Below, one piece after another: positions 47,865 to 59,987 of a stretch of DNA of 64,000 nucleotides (position 1 is the first letter of the stretch; every line of letters begins with the position of its first letter). This DNA is from Macrotrachela quadricornifera. Its lineage: Eukaryota; Rotifera; Eurotatoria; Philodinida; Philodinidae. The notes below the pieces were generated by a model, which saw only the letters and a program-made list of their open reading frames with translations, had not been told where the DNA came from and made no database searches. The position numbers and the translations under genes are program-made. The stretch spans positions 904,017-968,016 of the forward strand of contig JAJEKB010021216.1 of the NCBI GenBank assembly GCA_022393335.1. The letters are read 5' to 3'.

Positions 47865-50319
47865 CTAGAAGTTAAGTTCAATCGAGATTAAAAATGAGCA
47901 CAAAATTAGAAAAATCAATGTAGAAGAAGGAACAAAAAGAGTTGAAACAGCGTTACATACAAAGTCAGTAATTATTAAATATGGTCCAGACGAGACAATA
48001 TAAACTCCCAAATAACTACCATTTCTTGCAATTTTATCCACTCCGTGTATAGAATTGTTATAAGTTCTCACATCGAGAGAGTATCCATTTACAATGATGC
48101 AATTGTTTTGTGTAGGTACATATACGACACCACTTGTAGAATGAGGAATATTGACCAAAATTCTGAATTCAGCATTGCTACTGTTCCAACTGACTGTCAT
48201 AATTCCATGAGGTGTACAAACACTTCCGGCAGCCCATGTAAGATTGCCTGGTTGAGGACGAATCGACCATGTAGTATATCCAGCAGATACAGGCTTGATT
48301 CCAAGTACATATTTGGACAGAATAGGAGTTATTCCTGCGCTCCAAGTATGTGCCATGCTTGTAGAAGCGCCAGAATAACCACTAGGACGTTCCGATTCCC
48401 AAAATGTACCAGTGAAGTAAGGTCCCGGTTGAGCCATAGGTGACCAAACAGAATCAAGTACATCAAATGCGAGATCACTTCTATCTTGTTCAAAAGCTGC
48501 TGCAACATGAAAATAGGAAACAAATGGTGAAACAATGACCGAAGTGCCTGCAGGAATTCCATCCGAAGTAGTAGATAAGTATCTTGTATTATTGTCAACT
48601 AAAACACGTAATTTTTGCTTCATTTGCTCAAGCAATTGCTGAGGTACATTAGAGTTCAATTCGGATGCAATACCAGACAGTATGGCTAACGAATTAGTGT
48701 CTTGAGCTATACCAACAGTTTGCTGATCAGAAATCATATAAAAGTTGGCAGTAGAATTGTACAGATAAGTGTTTATTGCAGCTCGTACAGCTGTAGCTTC
48801 TTGACGATACTGAAGAGCTGCAGTAGTATTGTTGACAACATCGGCTAAAGATGCTGCATTGTCTAATGCCATAGTATAGAGTATATTTAATTTGGTAAAC
48901 TTTCCATTGTATGTACCGTAGGAGGGATTGTAATCATAACCCCATATTGGATTTGAAGCAACAACGAGATTATTTGCATCAACTAATTTTGAAAAAAAGT
49001 TCATTAACAGTTGCATCCGAGGCCATTGGTCATGTATAAATTGAGCATCACCCGTATAGAGATAATATTCAGCTACAGAAATAAGATTGGTAAGGAAATA
49101 TGTGTAACTATAAAAGATTGGAGAGACAAATTCATCACTGGGACTAGTTCGTTGAAAAGGAAATCCAACATTAATTCGAGATGATACGGGTCCATTTCTC
49201 AACTGATAACTGTTTAAAATTGCTAGTGAACCAGCTATATATTCAGGTGCATAGAAAGAATAATAAAGCGTTGGACCAGCCACTAACAAATCTCCTGACC
49301 ACACATTTCGATCACGTTTCGCACCATCCAAAATAAGAGGCAATTCATTCGTGTCTACACCAAAATCAGAGACTGCTTGCTTAGAAGTAAGTGAATCTTG
49401 ATAGAGAATGGCTCCAAAATTACTAGAAGAAAGACTGATCACTTTAAGATTACGAAAAAATATCTCTTGATTGTCTGAAGTCGTGAAAGCAATACCACCA
49501 GGTGTTATAGAAGGTATGTAAGGACTCGGAGACTCTGGTATAGGAATAGTAAAAGTGTTGATACCATTAATTGAGAGTTCAATCGTCAAACCATCAACTG
49601 TTGCGTTTATATCGTACCATTTCATAAGGGAGATATTAAGAGGCAAGCTGGTATTGTAGAAATAGGTATCTGGAGGTGGTAATTCCTGTCGCATATTGAC
49701 TACTAAAGTGTTTGGACTGGAATGTTCCTCTGAATTAAGAGTGATAAGAATCTCAGAATAGTCATTCGAACGTAGAGCAAATGAAGTTCCACCACGTACA
49801 ATCATTGTCGAAAATGTGACTGTATAATTGACCCATTGCATACCTCGTAGATAGACGCCAGCTTGGTTTGGGGTTAGCAAAAAGCCTTGGTCTGTAGCAA
49901 TAAATCCTGGAGGTATGATTCGAGGAGAAATCATATTAATCTGTAGAGTGCGAACGCCCATCTTCCACATATCAGTATACAATATTGAACTGCATGAAAA
50001 AGATCCAGGCGCCAAAGAAATTTCCTTCGTATAGTGTGTCGATTTGATGCCCAACTTCCTAATACGTATACTACCTCCATTGGTCAATGTTAGACGTTGA
50101 TATCGTTGAGCACCTTGAATAAGACGGCTTTCAACATAGTCAGGATTCATGATTGTATAAATTTTGGTCAAGTGAAGTGAGCTCCACACGGTGTAAACTC
50201 CAAATCCATGTTTTCTACAGTCCATATTTTACCATTATTTCGAAGTCCACAATGTCATTACTGGCTACCAAATAACTAGTTCCACATTACTCGGCCAATA
50301 ACCATCAATTAACCATAGT

Positions 50320-50460
50320 GCTAATTAGGCATAGTACTCAACTAATTAGCACTAATTGAGTATAGTACTCAACTAATTANNNNNNNNNNATTGAGTATAG
50401 TACTCAACTAATTAGCACTGATTGAGTACAGTACTCCACTAATTAGCACTAATGAATCAT
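50320..50460. repeat. 31-bp AT-rich tandem repeats around an assembly gap
   Basis: Units contain CTAATTAGCACTAATTGAGTA and TAGTACTCAA. They recur before and after a run of ten Ns at 50380-50389. The gap probably marks an unresolved copy number. Related inverted units occur at 51465-51535. Confidence 0.8.
50380..50389. other. Assembly gap (10 Ns)
   Basis: Ten undetermined bases inside the 31-bp repeat array. True length unknown. Confidence 0.95.
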
Positions 50461-51980
50461 AATACTTAACCAATTATCACGAAGTTTCATTCATAGTCAT
50501 TTACTTTCTATATCAGTATGGATCATACAACTAATGTTTTTCCTGCTATAGATGGAAGTCATGCAGAACTCTCTATCGAATATTTCGCTCTTTTAATCTA
50601 AACTATCGATCAGGAAATCTAAGACTGTCCTTTTCTGGAATTCGTCAACAATATATTGTAACTTTAACTTGAAATTTATGGGTAATGATAAAATGCCATG
50701 CCTAGTTTTGACGATCGATGGCATGCGTATCTTGATAACGAAATTAGGAATAACAGAGATTTTTTAAACCTCCATTATTTTACTAGTAGAGATGAGTTGT
50801 ATACAAAAATGATTCAGTAGAATCTGTTTCGTGCAATTACACAATTACCTCGTCATAGAATCTGCACGTAATGTTATCAAACTATGAATCAATGTTGATC
50901 TCAGATTGAGTATCATGAGTTTATTTGATGCTTTATCGGAAGTAATTTGTTTTCCTTTAGCCAGGTCGTCGCTCAAGTGCCGAGAAAATTGAATTTTGAT
51001 CATCTGTCAATGAGACTCTTTCTAATTAATCTGATATGAATGTTAATTCATTATATAATAACATTAGATCCATATTCGAAAAGGAAATAAGTCTCTAAAT
51101 TGACGGAAATGCTATTTCTGACTCCTTGTTGTATACACCTAATCTCTAACCGAAAACAGTCGAAGTCTAAAAATCTCTGTTATTCGTAGTTTTTTTGTCA
51201 AGAGACGGGACCTATCGATTCTCATAACTGGGGACGGCATTTTACCATTACTTTCAAAATTTCAAGTTAAAGTTACAATGTATTGATGATCGATTCCAGA
51301 AGACAACATGCTTAGATTTCCTGATCAATAGTTTACATTAAAAGAGCGAAATATTTGATAGAGAGCTCTGCATGACTTCTATTTATAGCAGGAAAAACAT
51401 CAGTTGTATGATCTATACTGATATGGAAAGTAAATGACTACGAATGAAACTTTGTGGTAATTGGTTAAGTACTATAATTAATTAGTGCTAATTAGTTGAG
51501 TACTATGCTTAATGAGCGTTAATTAGTTTGATACTTATTGTGTTCATCTTCATTGGCAGAAATATTGTATGGCAATTTCATTAGATTTCAGGCGTGGTTT
51601 GGTGGATTCGGCTGATTATTAGAATTAATTAGAAGTATATCATCAATTTCCGAAAATAATTAATACTTACATTAATGACGGGAAGTAATTTGAAAGATAT
51701 TGTTGACCACTGATGCTGATTTGCTATAATTAGTGATATACTTAGCAACTATATAATTAATTTTAGAATGAAGCTATATTGGAGGAAAGTCTGGACTGAT
51801 TTTCTTGATAAACTGTGGACTGGCGAGAGATGAGCTCGAAATTTCGAGCCTACGACGATTCGAGCTCACTTTTCTTGACCCTGTCCTGCCACACTTCTGG
51901 GTAAGAATAGTAGCTCTCCGAAAACAGAAGAAAAGTGCTCAATACGAGGAAGAGCCATTTCCACAACAGAACAACTGTGT

Positions 51981-52205
51981 TCTGTTTTGGGAATCGTACT
52001 TCCGGGTAGTGAGTACTTTTGTTCTGTTTTGGGAATCATACTTCCGGGTAGTGAGTATTTTTGTTCTGTTTTGGGAATCATACTTCCGGGTAGTTAGTAC
52101 TTTTGTTCTGTTTTGGGAATCATACTTCCGGGTAGTGAGTACTTTTGTTCTGTTTTGGGAATCATACTTCCGGGTAGTGAGTACTTTTGTTCTGTTTTGG
52201 GATAG
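51981..52205 (+). repeat. 42-bp tandem array
   Basis: TCTGTTTTGGGAATC recurs with starts at 51981, 52023, 52065, 52107, 52149 and 52191, each followed by ATACTTCCGGGTAGTGAGTA with few changes. Because 42 is divisible by three, frames stay open on both strands (51805-52293 and 51866-52081). This is a repeat artefact, not a gene. Confidence 0.9.
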
Positions 52206-52723
52206 TGGTTTTGAAACAGACCACTTATTTTATAAGTATTACTTTTTATCCAGCATTTCTATTACATATCTTAAAACATGGATTCCAAATTGACCGGTAA
52301 AATATGGACGGAAAAGTCAGCTCCAAATATGGAGTTTACGTGTGAAGCTCACTTCACTTGACCATAAATTTTAACTCGATAAGGATCGAATGAGCGTACC
52401 AACGGATAAAATTCGATATCACCATCAACTACATTGGGTAATGTTTCGGAATATGATACTCGAAGTGAAGAATTGCCAGTTACTTGATCAATATCAAAAA
52501 AAGGAAATCCACCAACGTTCTCCCCATAATCAACAATGACATACGATGTTGAAAGACTGGAATAGGTGAGGGTGATGGGAAATGTATTGTTATTGGTAAT
52601 CACATCATTAGTATAATTAAATAAGCTGGGGATATAGATCAAAGGCACATCAGAGATGGATGATGGAATTGCATATAAGAATGAAAAGAAAAACAAAAGA
52701 AAAATCGAATAGACTAAATACAT

Positions 52724-53514
52724 TGAGAATATATCTATAAAAGAAAGAAGAACATTTTATCAATTTTGTTAATTACCCTATTCTTGTATTAATCCAACAG
52801 AAACTAATAAAGCAAAATATTGGTATTAGAAATCTATGTCCTGTTTTTTTTTATGGAATGATCCAGAAAAATCTACTCTTTAAATAATTTTTGAACTTCT
52901 TGTGAGTTAATGTGTCGCGAATGTGAAACTATTCTTTGGATAGATATGAGTATGTATGTGTGAGGCATGAAGGTTAAACGTCCATTCATATCTATACCTT
53001 GAAACATGAATTTTTAAAGAATACAGCAAAAAGTAATATGGTTCGCGATATATGGCACAGATAAGAAGTCCTACCACATATACAAGAGGCAATTCAATAA
53101 AAACAACTTCATACTATCTGCAGCCTCTTCTCTTCTACTGATCGAATGTCTAGAAAGATGTGAATCTTACCTGTCTTCTATGGTAGATGAAATCTCCTTT
53201 TTTTTGGACAATAAGTCTAGAAGATCAAGAAAGTATTCGAAATTTTGTTAATAGGTTTCAGAAAATAATATAAGTTGAAAAATTCTCTAAGCTCCCATTT
53301 CAGGTTAAAGTTGAGTGTGATTTCTTGAATCTGGATTGAAATAAAACAGATCATTATATGGCACCTAAGCGGTTTCAACAAAGATCTTAGTGGAGCTGTG
53401 TCATAATTCGGTAATATACTATAAGCTCAGTACGTGATTTGATGCATACAGTAAGTAGTTATCCACGAACACCGTACACCATTGTATATATTTTGTTTTG
53501 AAAGCAAGCATATC
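52724..53514. other. Upstream flank of the GH78 gene, no other gene
   Basis: AT-rich; would contain the GH78 promoter. The minus-strand frame at 52907-53092 has no domain. Confidence 0.4.
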
Positions 53515-54110
53515 GAACAAATTGTAATCAATCATTAAATGCAAAGACTAGCCACTATTTATATGTTATCCGTTACTTTTTTAGCAATGAATCATTACAT
53601 TCATAGAGAATGTGTATCTTGAAATATTTTTATCTGACACATATTACCTTCTTTGCAACAATGGGACGTTAGCAACAGAGAAAAGACTTACTCATACATA
53701 TAAAGTACATCACGCCATGTCTATTACTAGGTAAATATATTCAACATGAGAAAGAGAATAAATAAATATATAGTGATTCATCGTTTATTGAGTCACATCC
53801 CAGGAGGCAACATCGTACTTTTAGATTTTAACGTACTTGAAGTTTATCAAGGTACGATGTTGCCTCCAGGCACATGATTCAATAAACGATGAATCAACGT
53901 ATATTTTTATTTATTCTCTTTCGTATGCTGAATATATTTATATAGTAATAGACATGACGTGATGTACTTTATATGTATTAATAATTCTTTTCTATGTTGT
54001 TGACGTTCCTTTGTTGCAAAAAGAGATGTAATGACTTATTGCCAAACAAATAAAGGAAGATATTTAAATAGTGGCCAGTCTTTGTACTTGATGATTGACT
54101 ACGATTTATT
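53515..54110. mobile_element. Near-complete palindrome (about 600 bp), MITE-like
   Basis: Two arms of roughly 260-300 bp (about 53518-53817 and 53852-54108) are reverse complements along their length. The innermost 16 bp, GGAGGCAACATCGTAC and its inverse, are perfect, around a 34-bp loop. The outer parts are more diverged. No coding capacity or target duplication was seen. Confidence 0.75.
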
Positions 54111-54235
54111 TAATTCTTTAATGGCAAAGATTTTAAATTTATCGTTTTAAAATTTATTTAGAAAAAAATGTTCTTAATATATACCTCGTTAGTAACGACT
54201 TTATGTGTTAGCGCTCTATACAATACACAAGAATA

Positions 54236-54915
54236 AATGAGGTATTTCATAAATAACGTGGCAAAAAAAATATAAATAGCTTCACTCAAGACTTTTTTCA
54301 TAGGGATAATATAAGTAAAACAGTTGATCTCACGAAAGAAGCTGTTCCTACTGTGAAGTAGTAAAAATACATGTGAAGCATTCTGTAGATAATTTTCAAT
54401 TATTATCTTAGAGAATGATAAGAACTTCAAACAAACTTTATCAATGATATTACACTTATGCACAAAGAAATTTTGTTAAATCAGTTGCTTTTACAAGTCA
54501 ACAGTTCCAATTTTTTCGAATATGTACGCATAGAACACTCATTATGCTAGCTATATCTTTATGGGGTACCTAAAAAGTTCCACCTGTACGTTTCACTGGA
54601 CAGACAAGAATTTCCGTTTTCAAACCAAGCAGTTTTGAAAATTTCCTGCATGTACATCAGTAAAATATCATTGATAAAGTTTGTCTGGTGTTGTTCTTCT
54701 TGCCATTCTCTAAGATAATAATTGGAAATGATCACAGAATGCTTAACAACAGGTACAGTTTTTTTCGTGAGAACAATTATTTTACTTGTATTATCTGTAT
54801 GAAAAAAAAAATTTTTAGTAAAGTTTTACCAACAACCAAAAATCATCTGATTTAACTCGAACTCAAGTGAAGATATTTAATTTTTTTGGCATTATGTTAT
54901 TTATAGGATATTCTG
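54236..54915. mobile_element. Diverged foldback element related to 9553-10451
   Basis: The right end (read on the minus strand) starts CAGAATATCCTATAAATAAC next to a TA, and the left has TTTCATAAATAACGTGGC. Both resemble the CCATAAATAACACGGC end of the 9553 element and share its following AAATATCTTCACTTGAG words. The inner arms pair strongly, for example GCATTCTGT...ATTATTATCTTAGAGAATG at 54380-54418 against 54700-54745. The element is old and non-coding. The left boundary is approximate. Confidence 0.6.
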
Positions 54916-57900
54916 TATAGTTTACTATCTTGAAGTATAGATGCTAGGTCATCTAGTGTAAGACATCATCATTAATTCTTTTGAAGACCCTTCACTTTAT
55001 CTATAACTGTAAAACATTCTGTAGATTTAGAATAAACATATATTTATAGTATAGACTATACAAAACGTCAGAATAAAAAAAATAAGATTGTAAGGGAGAA
55101 GATAATATTTTGTATTGTTGTGAAGCAATTTGATACTATAAACTTCCCTTTTAGTCATATCATATGTATTAGAGACTTTGTATATTTGTTTTATTTTTAT
55201 TATTTAAAAATAAACCCGAATAACTTTATAGTAAAACTCAAAAGAATAATTACGATTTTAAATAATATTCAGAATACGATAAATTTTGACAACATATATT
55301 TCATTTTCTTTTTTGAGAAACTTCACCATCAAAGGTTTAATATAGGAGAAATTTTCAATGTTGTAATAGCAAAGAATATTCTGTCTTCAAAGTTGCAACT
55401 GAACCAAATATATTCCAAACCAAATCGATTGAAATAATTATACTAACGAGTCTATGTCTCAATAAAGATACCGGTTTGGCATCAATATGAGCATTGATTA
55501 ATATTTAAATACATGTGAAAATATTAGATACCGTATTGGTTAGGACCAAGGCTATTCTACAATCTTCTTATACATTTTTTTCTCTAGTAAGATATTTTAA
55601 ATGTAAACTACAGTTCTTTTATAAAAAAAAAATTATATTGTTTCAAGAATTATCGCTATGATGTTCTTCTATATCTTTATGGTATGTCGTCTAGCTTTTA
55701 ACTGAAGTTTATTTCATTTTCCGAAAAGCACGATAGAAAAATTACTATCTGAAATACACTTTTCAATTCACCTTAATAGTGATTTTTCAGAGACTTTATT
55801 TAAGACTGAACGAATGTTAAAAGAGAAATATCTAACAATCAATTATCTAGTAAAATGGTTCTCTTTCGCGAAATGATAGATAAATATGACAATGACATGA
55901 TACAATCTTTTAACAAATTCAAAAGCTAATCAAAATAATAGAAAAATGAATGTTTTTTAAAGTCACTTCCTTTCAATATTGTTTAGTCCTCTGATAAACA
56001 TGCCACCTTTAGCTGGTTTTTACCGATCACAAATGTTTTTGAACCGAATGAATTCGTAAATTTTCAGACAGTGTCAATTCTATTTATCTCATTAGTATAT
56101 GAGGCATAAGCATGAGCAAATCTCACGGTAAAACCTTCCCTTATGGACATACCAGATTCTCAGGACTATTTTTCTTGGAAATGAATCTTTCGAGCGTGGA
56201 CATCACTCTATTGCAGACTGCGTAAACTTTTTTTTTCTATCTAGACGAAAGTATATATGTAAACATACGCTAATTTGACTACTACCCATTTAGAAAAAAA
56301 GGCGGGTGAATATTTTTTAAATAACTCTTTTAAGAAATGAGACAGAAAGATGCGGTTTTTACCGTTGAAAAGAATAGATGACGATGCATTGAATCACACA
56401 TTATAGATTTTCATAAGATGTTCTCTAAAGGTGTTTGAATCAATTTCTTAAAAAACTGCTAGAAAGTTGACTTCTCATACAATAAGAAAAATACAAACTG
56501 TGGTTTTTTTCACAAATATTGACAGAAAAATTGGCTAAGAATATCAAGTAGAAAGCATAGAACTCTTGAACCAACAAATCTAAAAGTCTGAAGCTTCCAC
56601 AGTTGTGTAGATCTACCATTAGCGGGCCATATTACCTAACCGGATTATTGAAAATTCATTTTAGTCACCTTACAGAGTGTGTTAGTTTTCAAAAACATCA
56701 ATTGAAGTTCTTGAAAATATCAAGTCGACTTATTCTATAATATACAGTTTGATGCGTCTGCATCTCGTCTTTCCAACATTGAAACACGTAAACTGTCCAA
56801 AATATATACAATCTCGAAATTCTTTTTTCCCTCATTCATATCGACATGCTGAGAAGTATACATATATTTGCCTCTAAGAAACAGTCTGAAAACTTCATGT
56901 ATATTTAAGAAATTGGAGTCGAAAATAAGTGACATTTATCTTAACTTGAAAGTGTTCATATAGAGCTGTATTACTAACTATTTGCAAAAAAAGTGACACA
57001 ATTTAAAGAGCTTTCAATATATTATAAGAGAAAGTAACTTGAGCAGGCGCTTATTTACAAAATGGCATTGAAAAAGAGAATGATACATTTTGATAACTTG
57101 CAAAATATCTTAGAAGCAACACAAATGAACACCTCTTAAAAGTGGTCATCCCATATACTGAACACTTTTGAAAAGGTTCCTCTAGGGTACACTATAGAGA
57201 CGTTACATTGTATATATTTTCAATATTTATCTAACTTGAGACATTGAAATAAAACAAAAATATATGAAACATCCTTTATATATGATCAATATTTATGCGT
57301 AACTAATGCTACGCACTTCTTTCTCATTTCTGCTGCCATCAACAAAAAAAATGTCTCTTTTGTCCAAGTATACCTAATTTGTCTACGCTCGACAGAAGAA
57401 TCTCGATGAAAGCACTTAAGACTTAAAGGCTGACTTACCTAAATCCATTCATTCGCCTGAAAATATTGATCTGTCGAGTATATATTGTATTTATTAATTG
57501 TAAGGAGAGAAAATACGATAAGTTGAATGAAAATGTTCAGAAAAATAATATTAAGATAAACGAACTGAGCAGAATAAACGAAAAAAACTGAATTTTAGCA
57601 TGTTTTTAAATAGTTGAATTATTAAAAATAAAACAAATCACTATACAATGAATATGACTTATGAAAACTAATATTATGCCAAAACAGTATAGTACTCCGT
57701 AATTTTAGTTGAGTTTCAGAGTGTTACATTTGTGAATTATGCTGAAATCTATGCAGTTTTGCAATGTTTTCCAAAACATAAGAGCGTCTATCAAAGACAT
57801 CTCTGGCGTATACATTCGAACGAAGATCGTATACAAGCTAGAAGAAAAAAAATATCGTAGTCTTATTTTTTAATTTAGCGACTGAAAGAGAATGTCGATA

Positions 57901-58068
57901 TTGTAGTTATTTCATTCTTGTCATTATATTAAATATTCTCTGTTTTATTTTTTTTATAATTATAAACAAAATAATTATAAAAAGTGAAATAAAAATAGTT
58001 TGCTATCATTCTGTATGCCATTATTTAAATAGTATAAAATATTTGAATTACTTGAGTATTCAATTGAT
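54916..58068. other. Intergenic, no gene recognised
   Basis: AT-rich. Frames at 55120-55437 and 56735-56935 lack domains. GATACCG-GTATTGG-like words near 55470 and 55530 are the only local repeats noticed. Confidence 0.45.
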
Positions 58069-59045
58069 TTATTTTTCATTTTCATTTTCATTTTCTTTTT
58101 TTTTTATTTTATGAATTTCAATTGTATTTTTTGTTCGAACAACAAAATAATCTTTTCCAATTGTAATAGCATTTTTTAATTCTCGTTCATATTCAACAGC
58201 TGCTTTTAATTTCGGTTGAATTATTTGAATTAAACGTATTCCACATGAATTAACCGTAAGCCATTCTCCATTTGCTAATGGTGATAATTCACAATCACCA
58301 TTTGTTAAGGGTAATACTGTGTGCCATATATGAGAAAAATTTTTTCGATCACGAATTTCAAAACGCCATTGGTTATTTTGTGCATTCATTATAGTCATAC
58401 CTAATTGATCAGTATCTGGATGATAACGAATACACCATATACCTTCATCATTAGCACAAGTTTTTGGTGATGTCCAACGGTTAATTAATTCACATGAAGA
58501 TGATTTTATGTTATATTCATCAATAATTGTTCCAAAACCTAATCAATAAGAAGAAATAAAAATTTAAATAATATAATAACGAGAAATTGAAATGATTTAC
58601 CTGAATAGCTAATATATACAGTTGTACCAATACATGTACACCGCCAAAATGAATATTTATCATCACAGGGTTTTATTTTATTATATGAAGTTATTGTTAA
58701 TTGTAATTCAGTATTAATTGTTGTTGTTGATGAAGAAATTATTGAATTTGGATTAAATGCAAATAAAGTTTTTTGTGTTAAAAGTATGTATAAACCAAGT
58801 TCAGAACACCAAGCAATATCTCGAAGTAATCCATCACGCCATGGAATTTTTTTTGGTTCAAATTTTGGTGGTAAACGAATTTCTATTGTTGTTGAACCAT
58901 CTTGAAGAACTAATGTATGATCATTTGAACATAATGTATTACCAGATTTTACATGTGAAATATGTATTGGTACTGTTAATTGACTTAAATTTAAATCATC
59001 ATCATCTTTATTTAATTCTTTATTTGAAGAATCTTTTTTACTCAT
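58069..59045 (-). CDS. Rotifer-type protein of unknown function, beta-propeller-like
   Basis: Two exons (59045..58601 and 58538..58069) join in phase to give 304 residues. The N-terminus is acidic and Lys/Asp-rich (KKDSSNKELNKDDDD). The middle has WRDGLLRDIAWCSELGLYIL and LLTQKTLFAFNP, then KYSFWRCTCIGTTVYISYSG. The second exon has GIWCIRYHPDTDQLGMTIM and further strand-turn repeats (WRFEIRDR, GEWLTVNSCGIRLIQI). These W/D and hydrophobic-strand repeats suggest a beta-propeller, and I associate similar proteins with bdelloids. No enzyme motif, signal peptide or TM is visible. The tail is Lys/Glu-rich. Function unknown. It diverges from quaking with a 942-bp shared upstream region. Confidence 0.7.
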
Positions 59046-59987
59046 TTCTAAAAATTGAATAATAAATAATTAAATCTTGAGAATTAATCGAAAAAAATGA
59101 TTGACAGTGAATTGATATATATTTTATTCAAATTTTGATTTTTGATTACCTACGTTTTTATTCTGTTATTGTAAAGACTGTTTCAAAACATTTTATGAAC
59201 ATTAAGTGTAGGTAAATATATGTTCGTTTTTATTTCATTTTCAATTTAAATAAACAAAAAAAAAATTTAAAATATACATTATTTTTAGTTTTTTTTCAAC
59301 GAAATAAAAGTATATGATTCATAGAATTGAAATAAAATGTAAGTAACAATGTTTGAATCATCTTAATAGGACGAAAAAGAATTAATGAAGCGAAGACTAG
59401 AAAAAAAAAAGAATTTAATTGCATAGTTGTAAAGGTACAACCCTTTTCCTTTCACCAAAGGGTGAACAAACACATCGAATATAAATGTGTCTTTGTATAG
59501 AAACGAAAAAAAAAAAATTGAAAGTAATCGTAGACGTCATCATCATCGTCGTCTTGGTGGCTGCACATATGTATATTTGACAAAAAAGAAGGGCAAGGTG
59601 TGACTGAAGAATAAGAAAATAATAAAAAGAAAATTTTTTTTTTTGTTTTTATATGGTTATAGTAGATTAAAGATTGACACAGTAAAATTTATTAAATCAT
59701 TTTGACATTATAATTCGATCAGTTTTTCTTTTTTATTAATATTCTTTTTCTCATCATTTTATTAACTTGTAGCGGTTATTTCATGCTCTATAAACAACAC
59801 CAATAACAAACGACGAAACGATTTCGTTTGTTCTGTTTCAAGCACGTATTAGACGGGATTTTTTTTTTGTAACTTATATTACTTTCTTTACCTGATTCGT
59901 TTTCATTCAATCAACCGTGTGACGAACAATAGTTTACTACATATGTGTACATACACATATAACTAAAAAAACGAACTATAATCAACT
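59046..59987. promoter_or_regulatory. Divergent promoter region between the propeller-like gene and quaking
   Basis: A 942-bp AT-rich region between opposite start codons. It must drive or precede both genes. No clear TATA box was found; poly(A)/poly(T) runs flank the centre. The T-run near 59860 is followed by no convincing AG next to the quaking ATG. Confidence 0.5.

Larger units (their letters stand above)
50166..52363. mobile_element. 2.2-kb foldback transposon with 9-bp target duplication
   Basis: Flanked by perfect 9-bp copies ATAAATTTT (50157-50165 and 52364-52372). Terminal inverted repeats of about 75 bp begin GGTCAAGTGAAGTGAGCT. Long inner inverted arms (about 50310-50720 against 51230-51530, roughly 85% alike by eye) pair around a 0.5-kb centre. 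Also inside are a 31-bp array near 50320-50460 and a 42-bp array at 51981-52205. No transposase is encoded. A 9-bp duplication suggests a Mutator-like mobiliser, but the ends were not matched to a known family. Confidence 0.85.
47865..52723 (-). pseudogene. GH78 alpha-L-rhamnosidase gene split by a transposon
   Basis: The coding sequence is in two blocks: 52723..52364 (120 codons, with the signal peptide YLVYSIFLLFFFSFLYAI) and 50156..47865 (763 codons). Both are intronless, and the break falls between codons inside the duplicated AAA-ATT-TAT. Without the insertion the product would be about 883 residues, normal for fungal-type GH78 enzymes. Landmarks are VDYGENVGG, IQGAQRYQ, a catalytic-region DGAKRDRNVWSGDL, then FWESERPSGYSG and STSMAHTWSAG in the (alpha/alpha)6 barrel, and a C-terminal beta domain. 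A hydrophobic tail suggests GPI or membrane anchoring. It would remove terminal rhamnose from extracellular glycans. As assembled, translation from the true start stops four codons into the element. No splice sites that would remove the element were seen. Confidence 0.82.

Noticed and set aside
48045..48598. Plus-strand and alternative-frame open frames within the GH78 region
   Set aside because: They are shadows of the long GH78 frame on the minus strand.
51805..52293. 162-residue open frame with 14-residue repeats
   Set aside because: It is the translation of the 42-bp tandem array inside the foldback element. It has no stop codons because the period is divisible by three.
58757..59062. 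Plus-strand 101-residue frame
   Set aside because: Antisense to the first exon of the 58069-59045 gene.
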